Assembly (NCBI GenBank): GCA_030159075.1
Contig: BROG01000799.1
Span: 243,110-307,109, forward strand
DNA: 64,000 bases
Origin: Atrina japonica
Lineage: Eukaryota > Mollusca > Bivalvia > Pterioida > Pinnidae
Direction: 5' to 3'
Position numbers and translations under genes: made by a program. Under the pieces are notes generated by a model. The model was not told where the DNA came from. It searched no databases and saw nothing but the letters and a program-made list of their open reading frames with translations. Of the stretch, positions 9,392-22,800 are shown piece by piece. Position 1 is the first letter of the stretch. Each line of letters begins with the position of its first letter.

Positions 9392-10172
9392 ATGACATGC
9401 CAAAATTACATTGAATTAAAACTAAGTTTTTTCCAGCTTGACCCAGGTTTTCTCCAATTAATATTGGTAACGAGTTATATAAATGTGGTTATGGTGCAGT
9501 TAAACATAGTTTAACCGGTCAACAGGGGGACACTTACTCCTCCATGGCACCTGATCCCACCTCTGATTTCCAGAGGTGCGTGTTTGTTCAGTATTCTCCA
9601 GATTTGTATATATATCCTGGGCATCCCGAAGATTTATACTTTGGTATAGGACATTTTTATATGTTATTACTAAACTTTTCTCGAGAAAAAATAGGTTGAA
9701 TTCGTTTTTGTGATAAGTTAAGCTTAAAGTTTTTTCTCAGTTAAACCTATTGTTTTCTTCAATTAAATTGGTCACTGAAAAAAGTTTAACTGAGAAAAAA
9801 CTAGGTTTACCTGATAAAACACGTCAAAACACACAGTAGCTACACACATTTTTCCTCGAGATAAACTTAAATTTTCACAGTTAAACCCAGTTTTCCCTTG
9901 TTAATTTGGATTACTAATTACACCTAGGTTTTCTAAAGTTAAGCTTGGTTTTCTCGTAACCTATATTAACTGGAGACAAACTGGATTTAACTGAAAAAAA
10001 GGTTCAATTGCTCTATAAACCAAATTAATTCATATACTCGTAATGTGGTTGAACCTGTTTTTTCTTTCATTTAAACCTTGTTTTTCTCCTTTTAATGTGG
10101 GTTACTGAGAAAAAGTAGGTTTAACTGGAGAAAAACTAGGTTTAATTCATTAATGTTATTTTGGCATCTAAT
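9392..10172. mobile_element. TIR element made of alternating inverted short modules
   Basis: The ends are imperfect inverted repeats (ATGACATGCCAAAATTAC at 9392; its near-complement, 15 of 18 matching, at 10155-10172). The interior consists of many direct and inverted copies of a module like TTTAACTGAGAAAAACTAGG and its reverse complement. It has no coding capacity. A family A Penelope-like tail (9500-9668) lies inside. It is the same family as 28568-29719. Class unknown; a non-autonomous DNA transposon or foldback element is likely. Confidence 0.55.
9500..9668 (+). mobile_element. Penelope-like family A 3' tail nested in the TIR element
   Basis: Matches the 3' end of the element at 44406-46912 from the ccggtcaacaggggga block to tatactttggtat. 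It keeps the conserved CACCTCT...AGAGGTG hairpin. Confidence 0.75.
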
Positions 10173-10324
10173 GCCTATGCAAGATAAATTGAACAGATAC
10201 AATTTTATAAAATCAATATGAAATCGCATTTTGTCAGTTTGCAAATTTTGTGGTTGTTATTTTGCTAAGCTGATGCTTCTCATGCTTCCTTAATTTGACA
10301 TGGAACTGCTTAAAGGTCAGAAGA

Positions 10325-10560
10325 GTTGTAGAATCGTCTGTGCCGATTGAGACGCGGATTTGTTCCTGTCTTATTTCATTTGAATCTGACCGTGGACTCG
10401 CGGTGGGTGTGACCTGTCAACAGGGAATGCATACTCCTCCATGACACCTGACCCCCTCTGGATATGCAGAGGTCCGTGTTTGTCCAATATTCAGTTGATT
10501 TGTATAAGTATCATGGACATCCTAAAGATTTATACTTTGGTATCTGAGATTTTATTTCAT
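10325..10560 (+). mobile_element. Penelope-like family A 3' tail
   Basis: Matches the family A tail from the gttgttgagacgtctg region through gactcgcggtgggtgtgacc to tatactttggtatctgag. The CCTCT/AGAGG hairpin arms are retained while the loop has changed. Confidence 0.75.
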
Positions 10561-11468
10561 GAATAAAACACAAAGCAATTTGCTTGACTCTGAATAAAAA
10601 AAAATCAATCATTATTCTGTTTAATTTTAGGTGTATCTCTCTAGACAATAGTGAATAAGATATATATATATTTCACGTCTCTGATCTAAATACATCACCA
10701 ACGTCCCAAAGGTATGATACTTTACAGCTTTTACGAATTTTAGGTCATGCGACATCGAATCAGACAGTTAAATAACAAAGTCTAATGAACAAGTCGGCAA
10801 AATTGTGGCAATTAGAAAATTAGTCACGCTTCCCTCAGAATGTCAGCTATCATTAGAGATATACAGTAATCATAGTAGCGCGAAATGTAGTTGATAATGT
10901 CGTCTGTTGGAGGACTCTGTGTAATCATCGTCGAGCATGCAGAATTCCATGGGGGCCTTTTATAATGGTCAATAAAATCGTTCACGTAGGCTAATAATAC
11001 TAAGTGTAAACAGTTTTATTAAAAAGAAAAAAAGGCATTAACTGACATTATGACATATTTTAAAATCGGGTTTATAGAATTATGTTTGTTATAATGCTCT
11101 GATGGTGGTAAGATATTTTGTCTAGTATGCGGTAGACTCTCTGTGTTGCCCATCCCAGTCACACATGCTGGTTGGTGTATCATGTATGGACTCAAGATGA
11201 CTGATCGCTTAAGAACTGCAATTTTCAATTAATCGGTTTTCTTGAATATGGTGAATATTACAAACTATCTTTCTGGAACATAGAACAGAACTGCAATACA
11301 CTGAAATCTGATATACCAATATTAAACTGCAAATTCGGATTGAAACTTGACGATCCTTGATTTGTTTACTTTTATTCATACGTTAAAATATAGAGTTCAC
11401 AGGGGAATGACACGTTTTTATAACTATAAATTTTTCCAAAATTTATACATAATGAATCCCTACATTAT
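10561..11468. other. No recognised feature
   Basis: AT-rich DNA without coding or repeat similarity that I can see. Confidence 0.5.
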
Positions 11469-11469
11469 G

Positions 11470-11523
11470 ACACACACACACACACACACATACACACACA
11501 TACACACACACACACATACACAC
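11470..11523. repeat. (AC)n microsatellite with TAC interruptions
   Basis: About 54 bases of alternating CA/AC interrupted by several T. Confidence 0.95.
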
Positions 11524-12539
11524 TGGGTAGCACGTTATTGTACATGATTGTGACACCTGATCATCTATACATCACGTATTGGTATATGAATATACATGTA
11601 TTGCTATACGCTGCATAATAGACACTAATTTCCTTGTGGTTTTGTCTACCTGGAACCAAAGGTTGCCTGTCTTATTCAGCCACTTTTTTCAATTTCCCTT
11701 GAGTGGCTGCTGAAAACAGGTTTGACTGTATATATATTCATAAGAATGACGAAATATTATTATTATTATTATATTTTTCTTAACAAATATCTTGCAAAAC
11801 AAGAAAAAAGTAGTCAAAAAGTTTTAAAATATTTTGATTGGCCAAGTGAACATAACACAGTCTGCATTGATTTAGCATAAAGTGTTATTTTTTACACCGT
11901 GAAAAATAACAACTTTAATAATTTATTAAATCATTACATTTCAGTACCGAATATATATATATATATATGTATATTGCGGACAGTTTCATCGAATTAATTG
12001 GTTTTGTCTTAACTTAAATCGCTAAACCCACGCGTTCTTATAAAAGAAATATTCAGAAGTAAATCTTTACTCTAACGTATAAGATTCTAAAAAACAAACA
12101 CAAGTAAATTGGACAGCCTCTTGGCAAAACCTATATGAATTTCAGAATGTCGAAATTAATGAATTTTTTTTTCCATTTTAAAATACGATTACATATTACG
12201 CTTTATTTGCGACAACTTATTTTCTACAGTGTGGCATTATGTGCTAAACAAAAAGAAGCAACAATGTGCATGGAAACACATTAGCTGATGGTTTTGTTCT
12301 CAAGAAAGTTTTTCATTTCGTGACATGTTACTTTTTATGCATTCCAAAGCGTCAAGAGGTATATTCAATTTATTACTGCAAACAACAGATCAGTTGATGC
12401 CAATCAATAAATGTTTTAGATCTATTTGACCGAACCAGTAGAAAACATCGTAGTAACAGATCAAGGAAATATAACAAACCGGGGATTCATAATGTATCAT
12501 TCGATGTCTAAGTATGAAGCGTGTGTACAAAACAAAACA
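11524..12539. other. No gene; short TTA and TA runs
   Basis: Contains a (TTA)n stretch near 11757-11776 and a short (TA)n at about 11950-11968. Otherwise nothing is recognised. Confidence 0.5.
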
Positions 12540-14270
12540 GATTATTCAATGCTGTCAGGACTAATGAACATAAAGAAACGTGTATTCACCCGTTCCGCAA
12601 GGTCAAATTTGCCAATAAGGGCATTGCTGATATATTTTGAACCAAAAATCCGTCCAAACTAAGATTCCTCCATACTTCAAATATAAATCCCCATGTATTT
12701 CCTATAGCTATACGCGTTCAGCTAAAATTCGATTACAAAGCTAGACTGCAGCAACCCAATACACCAGCTTTCCCCAGAACCTTTCACCTTGTACCGGCTT
12801 GACATCTGAGTTCATGTACCCTCTATGTGGCAATGTTTTGAAATGTGATTTCAGCATTGTGCGTAACAGAAAATTGAGAGATCTTTTATGCAAAGGCCTA
12901 AAATATAAGGAACATATTTCGTTTACATGCCACCAAAACTTTGAAATTGACATGGACGCATATGAAGAGTACGCCATACGTTGGCTAAGATATGTGTCTT
13001 ACGTGATACTCTTATAAAGTGGATAAACAACGACCAGTAATGTTCTTAAACGAAGAATTCGACGACTTAAACATTCTGACATTTTTGTGACACTAATGTT
13101 GTCAGAGAACTTTCCCATCTCCACGAAAATTTTATCATCGTCCCTGATGACAAAGCATCTAACAACTTCACGTTTGTCTGCAAGTGATACTAATGCAGCA
13201 TTCTAAAAGAGGAAATTGGGCTCAACACACTTCCTGGAAACCCTACATACGCTCTCGCCGAATTCTCTACCGCTGAAGTATTAAATAATCATATATCCGT
13301 TCTCACATTGTTTGGAATACCGACAAGGGACGCGGATTTTGAAATGCCATACATTTACTGGATTTCGAAGATGCACAAAAATCCCTATATTCATCGATTT
13401 ATTACAAGGGCATATAAGGGCTACACCAAACATTTATCTATTTTACTCACCAAACGTTTTACACATATTAAATGAGGTCTTCAGAAGTACTGTACAACGT
13501 TCTATTCAAGAAGCGGAGTCAGTCATATGTGGATCCTAGAGAATTCAAAAGAATTGTTGGAACATTTAACGTCTCCAAATTCCAAACATATTACAAACAT
13601 CAAGTCTGTGATTTTACGACCCTTTACCAGACACTCAAATAGATTAACATGTATTATACAAAACTTCTTTGTATACAAAAATGGAAATCGCAGATATAAA
13701 TAGTTAGTCTTAGGCAATGAAGAAATCTATTTTGTAAAGGAACACTGATTCAAATAACAAGTGCACTGAATACGATATCATCAAAACGCTGGGGTTTCTA
13801 GTAGACATAATATTCGTGGTTGTAGCAGGAAAGGTTTTCCAACAAAGTGTCAGCATTCCAATGGGTATTAGTTGTGTACCTCTCTTGGCTGACATCTTTT
13901 TGTATTCATATGAAGCGGAATCATACAGTCACTGCTCTCCAAAGGAAATAAATAAATAAATAATTCAAAATTTCAGAATTAACTCGGCCAGAGGAATGCT
14001 GTTCAGCTTGATATCAATGAGACGACAGATAAAAACACACCTGGTTCTTACCTAGATTTACTCCTGTCGATAGGAAAGGACGGTCAACTTCACACGTCCC
14101 TTTATGACAAACGCGACGATTTCAATTTCCATATCACAAACTTCCTGTATCTAAGTAGTGATATTCCATCTCCTCCTGCCTATGGCGTTTTCATTTCACA
14201 ACTTATACGTTATGCTATGACATGCTCCTCTTATAACTCTTAAAATAAATTACTTACGCAAAAGTATATT

Positions 14271-14308
14271 GATGAAGTCTAATTGACAGAAACGATATCG
14301 TCTTGAGC
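14271..14308 (+). ncRNA. Hammerhead ribozyme motif, upstream copy (5' stem I missing)
   Basis: Has TTGATGA in place of CTGATGA (14269-14275), an intact GAAA and stem III hairpin ACG/CGT, the cleavage C at 14302, and TTGAGC as the 3' stem I strand. The matching 5' stem I strand is absent at the junction with the host retroelement, so it is unlikely to cut. Confidence 0.65.
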
Positions 14309-14620
14309 ATTATAACTTTGGTATTATGTTTATGATATTTATAACCACTAGGTCGTTGCCACTGCTGGTGGACCGTTTAAGTCCCTGAGGGTATACATAA
14401 ACCTAGTACCTGGTATTTCGGTACCAGCTGTTCATCTTATGCTGAAGTAATATTTGGCAATGTTAACACCATTTAAATTCAAAAAAAATTCTAAAGCTAA
14501 GATACTCATTTTTTTTAAAAGTGGCTACTCTTAGACGGATTTCGGCTATACGTTTTGGAGATCATTTAGCCATGTATAATACCACTTTCTCTTTAGAAAA
14601 TACACATACTTTTTAAATTG

Positions 14621-14668
14621 GAGCTCAACTGTTGAAGTCTAATTGACAGAAACGATATCGCCTCGAGC
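14621..14668 (+). ncRNA. Hammerhead ribozyme motif, downstream copy (mutated core)
   Basis: Stem I 5' strand GAGCTCAA at 14621, core CTGTTGA (A6 changed to T), stem II, GAAA, a stem III whose closing T before the cleavage C has become C, and TCGAGC as the 3' stem I strand. Recognisable but probably inactive. Confidence 0.7.
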
Positions 14669-15089
14669 ATTTTAACTTTGGTATTATGTTTATGATATTT
14701 ATATTATTATATCTTGAAATCGCCGTTAAAGAAGAAGTTTTATGGTCGATACGGTGATCTTGGTAAACAATTTGAAGTCCCCCTCTCAGAAATATTCGAT
14801 AGTATTCTGGAGAACGACCACAAGTGTAACCTATGGTAATTTCACGGAACTTGATCTTTTCACTGAACTCGAGCGGTTTCCATGTAACATTTGCGAGGTG
14901 TGTCGCATGCTGGCAAAGTACGCTGACTCCTTACGGACATCTGGCCTCATTCCGTTAAGAATTTGCAATTGTTCTTTATACTGAGACCATTTACATATCT
15001 AATTTGTCATATTCCAATGGACTCGAGTTTCAATTATTAGAATAGTGGAAGTTATCCTACAAAATGAACACAAGGTATAGTCGTACCTG

Positions 15090-15392
15090 TGCCCAAGAAA
15101 GCGTTGAATGTTATATCGGATTGAAACAAGGTAAACCTATGTCGCAACATTTGTTAATTTGCTAATGATATATACGACAATCTAATAAGGGACTGTGATT
15201 TAGATGACTCTAAATTAGTACATGTAAATGACAATGTGTTAAACATACTCTTGTTTGCAGATGATACAGTTATACTTGCAAAGACCGCAGATGCACTGCA
15301 AATATTAATTGATAATTTTTATTCATATTGCGGTTAATGGAATCTAGAAATGAATGTTAATAAATCTAGTATAGTTATATCGAAGTAATACC
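15090..15392 (+). mobile_element. LINE reverse transcriptase fragment (FADD box)
   Basis: A single nearly open stretch contains a GLKQG-type motif (about 15120-15140), ILLFADDTVILAKTADALQ (catalytic FADD near 15250-15275) and the downstream WNLEMNVNKSSIVISK block. This is the non-LTR retrotransposon RT pattern, not the Penelope-like one. It is flanked by the family B tail on the left and a family A tail on the right. Confidence 0.75.
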
Positions 15393-15403
15393 GAAAACCG
15401 CGT

Positions 15404-15735
15404 TTGATGTTAACCTTCCGCTAAATTTATGGTCGGTATAATAGTCTTGTTTGCGATTATTCTGTTTCACAAAGTGAAATGGTGAGTTACCTGTTCGATG
15501 GTGGTTGTTGAGGCCACTGTACTAATTGTCACGAGGATTCGTTTTTCACGTATTTCATTTTGATTTGACTGGACTCACAACGGGTGTGACTGGTCGACAG
15601 GGGATGCTTACTCCTCCATAGAACCTGATCCCACCTCTTGATTTCAATAGGTCCGTGTTTGTCCATTATTTATAGATTTGTCCCTAAATCTGAACTTCCT
15701 ATAAATTTATACTCTGGTATCTGAGATTGTAAAAA
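15404..15735 (+). mobile_element. Penelope-like family A, last codons plus 3' tail
   Basis: Begins in the end of the RT gene (matching cgaaaccgtgtttaatgtca at 46566) and runs through the tail to tatactctggtatctgag. Moderately diverged. Confidence 0.75.
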
Positions 15736-16439
15736 AAATTCTATTCATATGTATTTATGCACTTTAATTGAACTGTGTATCACTGTATACGTTATGTTAT
15801 GTAAGTGTATTATGATGGAATACAGCTTCATGTATGAGGATCTAAATCCATAATAAAATATATACGTTGTACGATTTCCTCGAGTAAATGAGAATAATTC
15901 ATAACAAGCGAATAGGAGACACATTCATTTTCATTCAATTGTTGAGAAGTACATGTTAAGTTCCTACAAATATCTAGATAATCGTATAAACACTCAAATA
16001 CACACCTGAGTCATGTATACACAAGACAATTCAAACAATGTCTTTTTGGAATTTCCTCAGAATTCGTCAAGAAACCGTTTTAGTACTGGAAGTATTGAAC
16101 CGATTAGGTGCAGCGATGAATAAGATTATGTTGTTTTAAAGTTCCTGAATGAATGGGTTTTAATTAAACAAAAATAACACTTGATATGAAAGAGAATAGA
16201 TTATTAGTGTATTAAAATAAACGTTGTATTTGGACGAGGGTTACTGATATAGCCTGTTGTTTAAGACACCAATCATCTACTGTAAATACGAACATTTTCG
16301 AGGGACTTTATTGTCGTGAAACATCGGTTTTTATTTTATTGACGAGATGATATTTTTGCGATTATGACTGTTCATTTCGTCATACTGTAATCGTACTTCA
16401 TTACAAACGTTGATCTCCGTACGTATTCTGATGTAAATG
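15736..16439. other. No recognised feature
   Basis: AT-rich DNA; nothing identifiable. Confidence 0.5.
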
Positions 16440-16680
16440 TTTTCTAAAACCCCTTACGCACACCTGGTCTTATCCCATTTGGGATTCGTAATTGTTATCT
16501 TGGTTTCCAGAGGTCCGTGTTGTCCATTTTTACCAAATTTGTATCTATGTCCTGGATATTCTATTGATTAGTACTTTGGTATCTGAATCTAAAAAATTCT
16601 TCATGTTGAGAACATTTGCATATCTAATTCGTCGTGTTATAATGGACTTGAGTTTTGATTATTGATTGGTACTTCTTCAA
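16440..16680 (+). mobile_element. Penelope-like family B 3' tail, split by a family A tail (16497-16595)
   Basis: The B tail reads ggtcttatcccatttgggattcgtaattgtt, is interrupted by the last 100 bp of a family A tail (gtttccagaggtccgtg...ggtatctga), and resumes at ttcttcatgttgaga. It leads directly into the next B copy, so the two B copies are in tandem. Confidence 0.7.
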
Positions 16681-18990
<2,310 letters not shown>

Positions 18991-19924
18991 CGATAAAAAT
19001 TCAGCGAGATGTTTATTTTCGCGAGCAAAGCCTCGCGTGAAATTACGCGTAAATAATATACTCGAGAATAAAACCGGATATACAGTATTCTGGTTATCAT
19101 TAAACGTTAATATTGCTTCTGCAGTTACTTTATTCATACCACAATTTCAATGTGTTGAAAATACTATTGGAGCCAACACTTTGCCAAAGAATATGTAAAT
19201 AATTGAAGTACGTTTGACGTCATTCCAACGTTTGCTGCTTGCGCAGTCATAAGTAGTATGACATGGTGGATAAACAAGTGAAGGAAAACATTGTTTGAAA
19301 GAAAGCATAAAAACTTAAAATATCGCTCTCCAACAGTCTTGTTGTATGTTTACATTTTTGTATGATTTGACGAAAACTTCAACAATGATCTCAAACGGTC
19401 ACACCAAAGTTCGATAAAAAGTGATGCGTCACTGACAGTATATAAGTATATTCGGCAACTGATACATGACAATTCCGGTCTTAGTTACTGGATAAAAAAG
19501 TAATATAATATTATTAGCATCACCCGAGTCATGAGATAGGTAATGACGTTTTTGGCAGAGTATTTAACCTTGGATATTTCAATTTCTCTGTCACATTGTG
19601 GTATGAAGGATTAACATTTTCACGTAAGCTTTAGTTATTCTTTATTAATTGATTAGTTGGACATAAGTAAAAACAACAAAGTCTTTAACTCGACAGTCCT
19701 CTACATGGTATGTGGTATGAACTCATTTATACTAGCATCTTTGATACTAAAACACTTTACCTCTCTCCTGAGACTTAAACGGAAGTACATTAAAAAACAA
19801 AAATGAGTTAATAAAAGCGTTATATGATTGAAAAATTCCACAATTCGACACAAAAGCTCTTTGTAAATGCTGAATATTCGTAAGTCCCAAGTGTAACAAA
19901 TTCCATCAGAAATACAAATGTCAA
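18991..19924. other. No recognised feature
   Basis: A 103-codon frame at 18887-19198 begins inside the B tail and shows no family features. The remaining sequence is unassigned. Confidence 0.5.
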
Positions 19925-20915
19925 CTAAATATCAGGATTTGTGACAAGTGTTTAAAGTAATTCAGGTAAGTAATCAAGTTATCTAGGTAGATAATCATAT
20001 AATTAAAGTAAATAATCATGTAATTCAATTCAGGTAATACATCAATAAATTCTGGTAAATAATAAAGAATTCCAGGTAAAAAAAGTAATTCTGGTCAAAA
20101 AGTATTTGTAGATAATTTGTCAAGTAATTCATATAAATGATCAAGTAAATTAAGGTAAATTATCAAGATATTTAGGTACAATATTAAAAGTAATTCAGTT
20201 TTAAAATCAAGTAATTCAAGTAAATGTTAAAGTTATTTAGGTAGATAATCAAGTAATTCAGGTAAATAACCAAGTAATTCAGGTAAATAACCAATTTATT
20301 CAGGACAATAATCAAGTAATATAAGTAAATAATAAAGCATTTTACATAAATTATCAAGTTCTTCAGATGATAATCGAGTTGTTTTGTAAATAATAAAGTA
20401 ATTCGGGTTAATAATCAAGTAATTAATGTAAATTATCAAGTTATTCAGGTATATAATTAAGTAATTCAGGTAAATAATTAAGTAATTCAGTTCAAGTAAT
20501 GCAGGTAAATAATCAAGTCATTCAGGTAAATAATTAAGTAATTCAGTTAAATATTTTAAAAATTCAGGTAAATAATTAAGTAATTCAGGTCAAGTAATGT
20601 AGGTAAATAAACAAGTTATTCAGGTAAATAATTAAGTAATTCAGGTGAATAATTAAGTAATTCAGGTAAATAATAAAGTAATTCAGGTGAATAATTAAGT
20701 AATTCAGGTAAATAATTAAGTAATTAAGGTGAATAATTAAGTAATTCAGGTAAATAATTAAGTAATTCAGGTTAAGTAATGCAAGTAAATAATCAAGTTA
20801 TTCAGGTAAATAATCAAGTTATTCAGGTAAATAATTAAGTAATTCAGGTGAATAATTAAGTAATTCAGGTCAAGTAATGCAGGTAAGTAATCAAGAAGTT
20901 GAGGTAAATAATCCA
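19925..20915. repeat. 21-bp minisatellite array
   Basis: About 45 degenerate copies of a 21-bp unit built on AATTCAGGTAAATAATTAAG, with some shortened units (gtcaagtaatgcaggtaa) that recur as a higher-order variant. The edges are more diverged than the centre (20440-20880). Confidence 0.95.
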
Positions 20916-21239
20916 GTATATAATGAATGTATTATACTAGACAAATGAACATAAATATCTTCACTCTGATGTCAGGACTGGACAATCATAGTTTTTATAA
21001 CCGTTTGGCGACGGCTTCAGACATGAAACTATGCCGACTACTTTGATAAATAAATTCACCTGTTATATAATTTGACATGTAAATAATCGTTCCTGTATAA
21101 TAATCGCGTGTATAATGTTCATATTTGGAGAAAAACAGCTTAACAAGAATAGATGCTTATTATCGTGAATAGAATTTTCTAAAGCAAAAAGACAAACTTA
21201 TAATGACAGTAGGCCTACTAACCACAAGAGAGAGAGGAA
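20916..21239. other. No recognised feature
   Basis: Unassigned unique sequence. Confidence 0.5.
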
Positions 21240-21415
21240 TAAACCCAATCCCAGTTTTCTTGTTTATTGTTCTTTAATGTCCCACTCAAGAATCTTCCAC
21301 TCATATGGAGACGTCTCATCTGTAGGACGGGAAACCAACCTGCCGCTGGCTGAACTCGAACTCACGGCCTCAAGAGTCGAGCGCGCTACCGACTGAGCCA
21401 GGCTGGTTGGTTTTC
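21240..21415 (-). mobile_element. tRNA-derived SINE
   Basis: On the minus strand, 21340-21410 is tRNA-like, with A box TGGCTCAGTCGG and a B box resembling GTTCGAGTTC. It is followed by a conserved-looking body (ctcatatggagacg and its partner tcccactcaagaatc) typical of mollusc SINEs. The acceptor stem does not pair as in a functional tRNA. Confidence 0.65.
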
Positions 21416-21621
21416 TTTAACTACTTATTGAAATATACAGTGTATATGGATTATTTATTTCAATTTTGTACATCATCATACATATACGATCCTTCATTCC
21501 ACACGTTTGTCGATCAGGGGCACCCTAGAACATTTGATTAAGGATATGAGGGCCTCTGGGAATATATTACCTCCATTTAATGTATTATATCAATAAAATA
21601 GTTATTTAAAAATAACGTAAA

Positions 21622-21945
21622 CGGGCATTAGCTGTGTTTACCTCAACGAATTATTTCACATTTATCTACTTTACTACCTATACTTGACGTACAATAACAG
21701 ATGAGAGCTTATATTCTTACAAATTTTGTGAAAATGAGGTAAGGTCCATATACAAATAGTAAGGCTGATAATTTCAATTGCAAGTGAAAAAGTGCCAAAC
21801 CTGGATCTCTGAAGCTATTTTCATAAAATGTATGGGAAATTAGGAATGTTATGCCTTTGTAGATCTTGTTTTTGTTATTGTATAACAATCTAAGTAGTAA
21901 AAAGGGAAATTATTTATTATAATAAAACAGCTAATGTCCTTTTAA
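21622..21945. mobile_element. MITE-like repeat with CATTAGCTG inverted ends
   Basis: Starts gggcattagctgtgtttac and ends acagctaatgtcctttt, an inverted pair of about 10-14 bp next to A/T-rich flanks. Other copies with clear internal similarity (tacttgacgtaaaataaca, catatacaaatagtaag, gaaaaagtgacaaacctgg) lie at 50446-50786 and, partially, at 50960-51102. Confidence 0.55.
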
Positions 21946-22704
21946 ATTGACAATTGACTTTTCATCATTCAACAAACATTTCGAGAATGTCATATCATTC
22001 TACAAAAAGTCCAACTCCCTTTCATCATCTGGGTAACTGCATCTTTATGATAAAACCGTTACTATTTCCATGATTTGTATTCGTTGTCGCGCAATTATTC
22101 TTATTATTACAACACTATCCCATTTACGCTATCACGACTACATCAGATGTCGTTATGCTGTACGCAATTCGAATGGGGATTTTGATTAAAATAACACATT
22201 GTTGCATTATTACCACTTCATCTAAAATGACAATTTCCTGGCTGTTTTGGGTTCTCTTTTATCTGCCTGAGACAATGAAATAAGAAGTGCCTAATCTCGA
22301 ACATTTATTTAATTGTATCGAATTGTATATTTTCTAGATTGTCTTTGTTTCATCATTTCTATTTATGTACACACATTTCATTGAATGACAAATTAATGTT
22401 TTGCTTATCAATCCATTTTAATTGAGAGAGATCACGTTTGACATGTAACATCTAAAACATGGCCTGATATTGTGCCGTGCTAATGTCAAGCTACAGCTAT
22501 GTTCAAAACCTTTATTTATCATTGAAAACATTTGTTTTCAGTTTTGTTTGCTTAAACGTGGTTTGACGCCACACGCGGTCATATTCCAGTCACATGGTGA
22601 CGACCAGTTTTTAAAGGTGATAAAGAGAACTTGGATACAATGTATCAGGGAAGAGATCAAAGGCTTTCATTGAGTAAACAGGTCAGGTTTTTCACAAAAT
22701 CAGC

Positions 22705-22800
22705 TTAGGTTTCAGCGGGACTCGAACCTGCGCTGTCCACAAGTAAGAGACTTCATTGTTCAAAGCGCGACGCTCTAACCACACTACCACTGGGGCTACT
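22705..22800 (-). mobile_element. tRNA-like sequence, probably a SINE head or tRNA pseudogene
   Basis: On the minus strand it carries A box-like GGTAGTGTGGTTAGAGCG and a perfect B box GGTTCGAGTCC, with a long variable region. The anticodon stem no longer pairs and no acceptor stem forms, so it is not a working tRNA. Confidence 0.6.

Larger units (their letters stand above)
14271..14700 (+). mobile_element. Retrozyme-like element, 360-nt unit bounded by two hammerhead motifs
   Basis: A direct repeat of about 70 bp (14271-14340 and 14633-14700) brackets a non-coding unit. Each repeat carries the 3' part of a hammerhead ribozyme. The predicted cleavage sites after 14302 and 14662 are 360 nt apart, the size range of animal retrozymes, whose small circular RNA is released by cutting at both ribozymes. 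It has no ORF. It interrupts the family B reverse transcriptase between codons that are contiguous in other copies, so it is a later insertion. The left copy has lost the 5' strand of stem I. Confidence 0.75.
12540..15060 (+). mobile_element. Penelope-like retroelement family B, copy 1 (decayed, with a nested ribozyme element)
   Basis: A broken reverse transcriptase gene followed by the B-type 3' tail. Recognisable in order: the NKGI...PCISYSYTR block (12600-12720), the RT-upstream DDKASNNFTFVCK block (13145-13190), the YWISKMHKNP block (13360-13390), a motif A remnant (13600-13640), the GI/PMG-type motif B area (13850-13880), and the conserved YDKRDDFNFHITNF block near 14100-14140. Frames are shifted many times. 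At 14271-14700 it is interrupted by the hammerhead element, after which the GRYGDL codons and the tail (14830-15060) resume. The element copies itself through RNA; this copy is dead. Confidence 0.8.

Noticed and set aside
22705..22800. Functional tRNA gene
   Set aside because: The B box is good, but acceptor and anticodon stems do not pair; treated as a SINE head or pseudogene.
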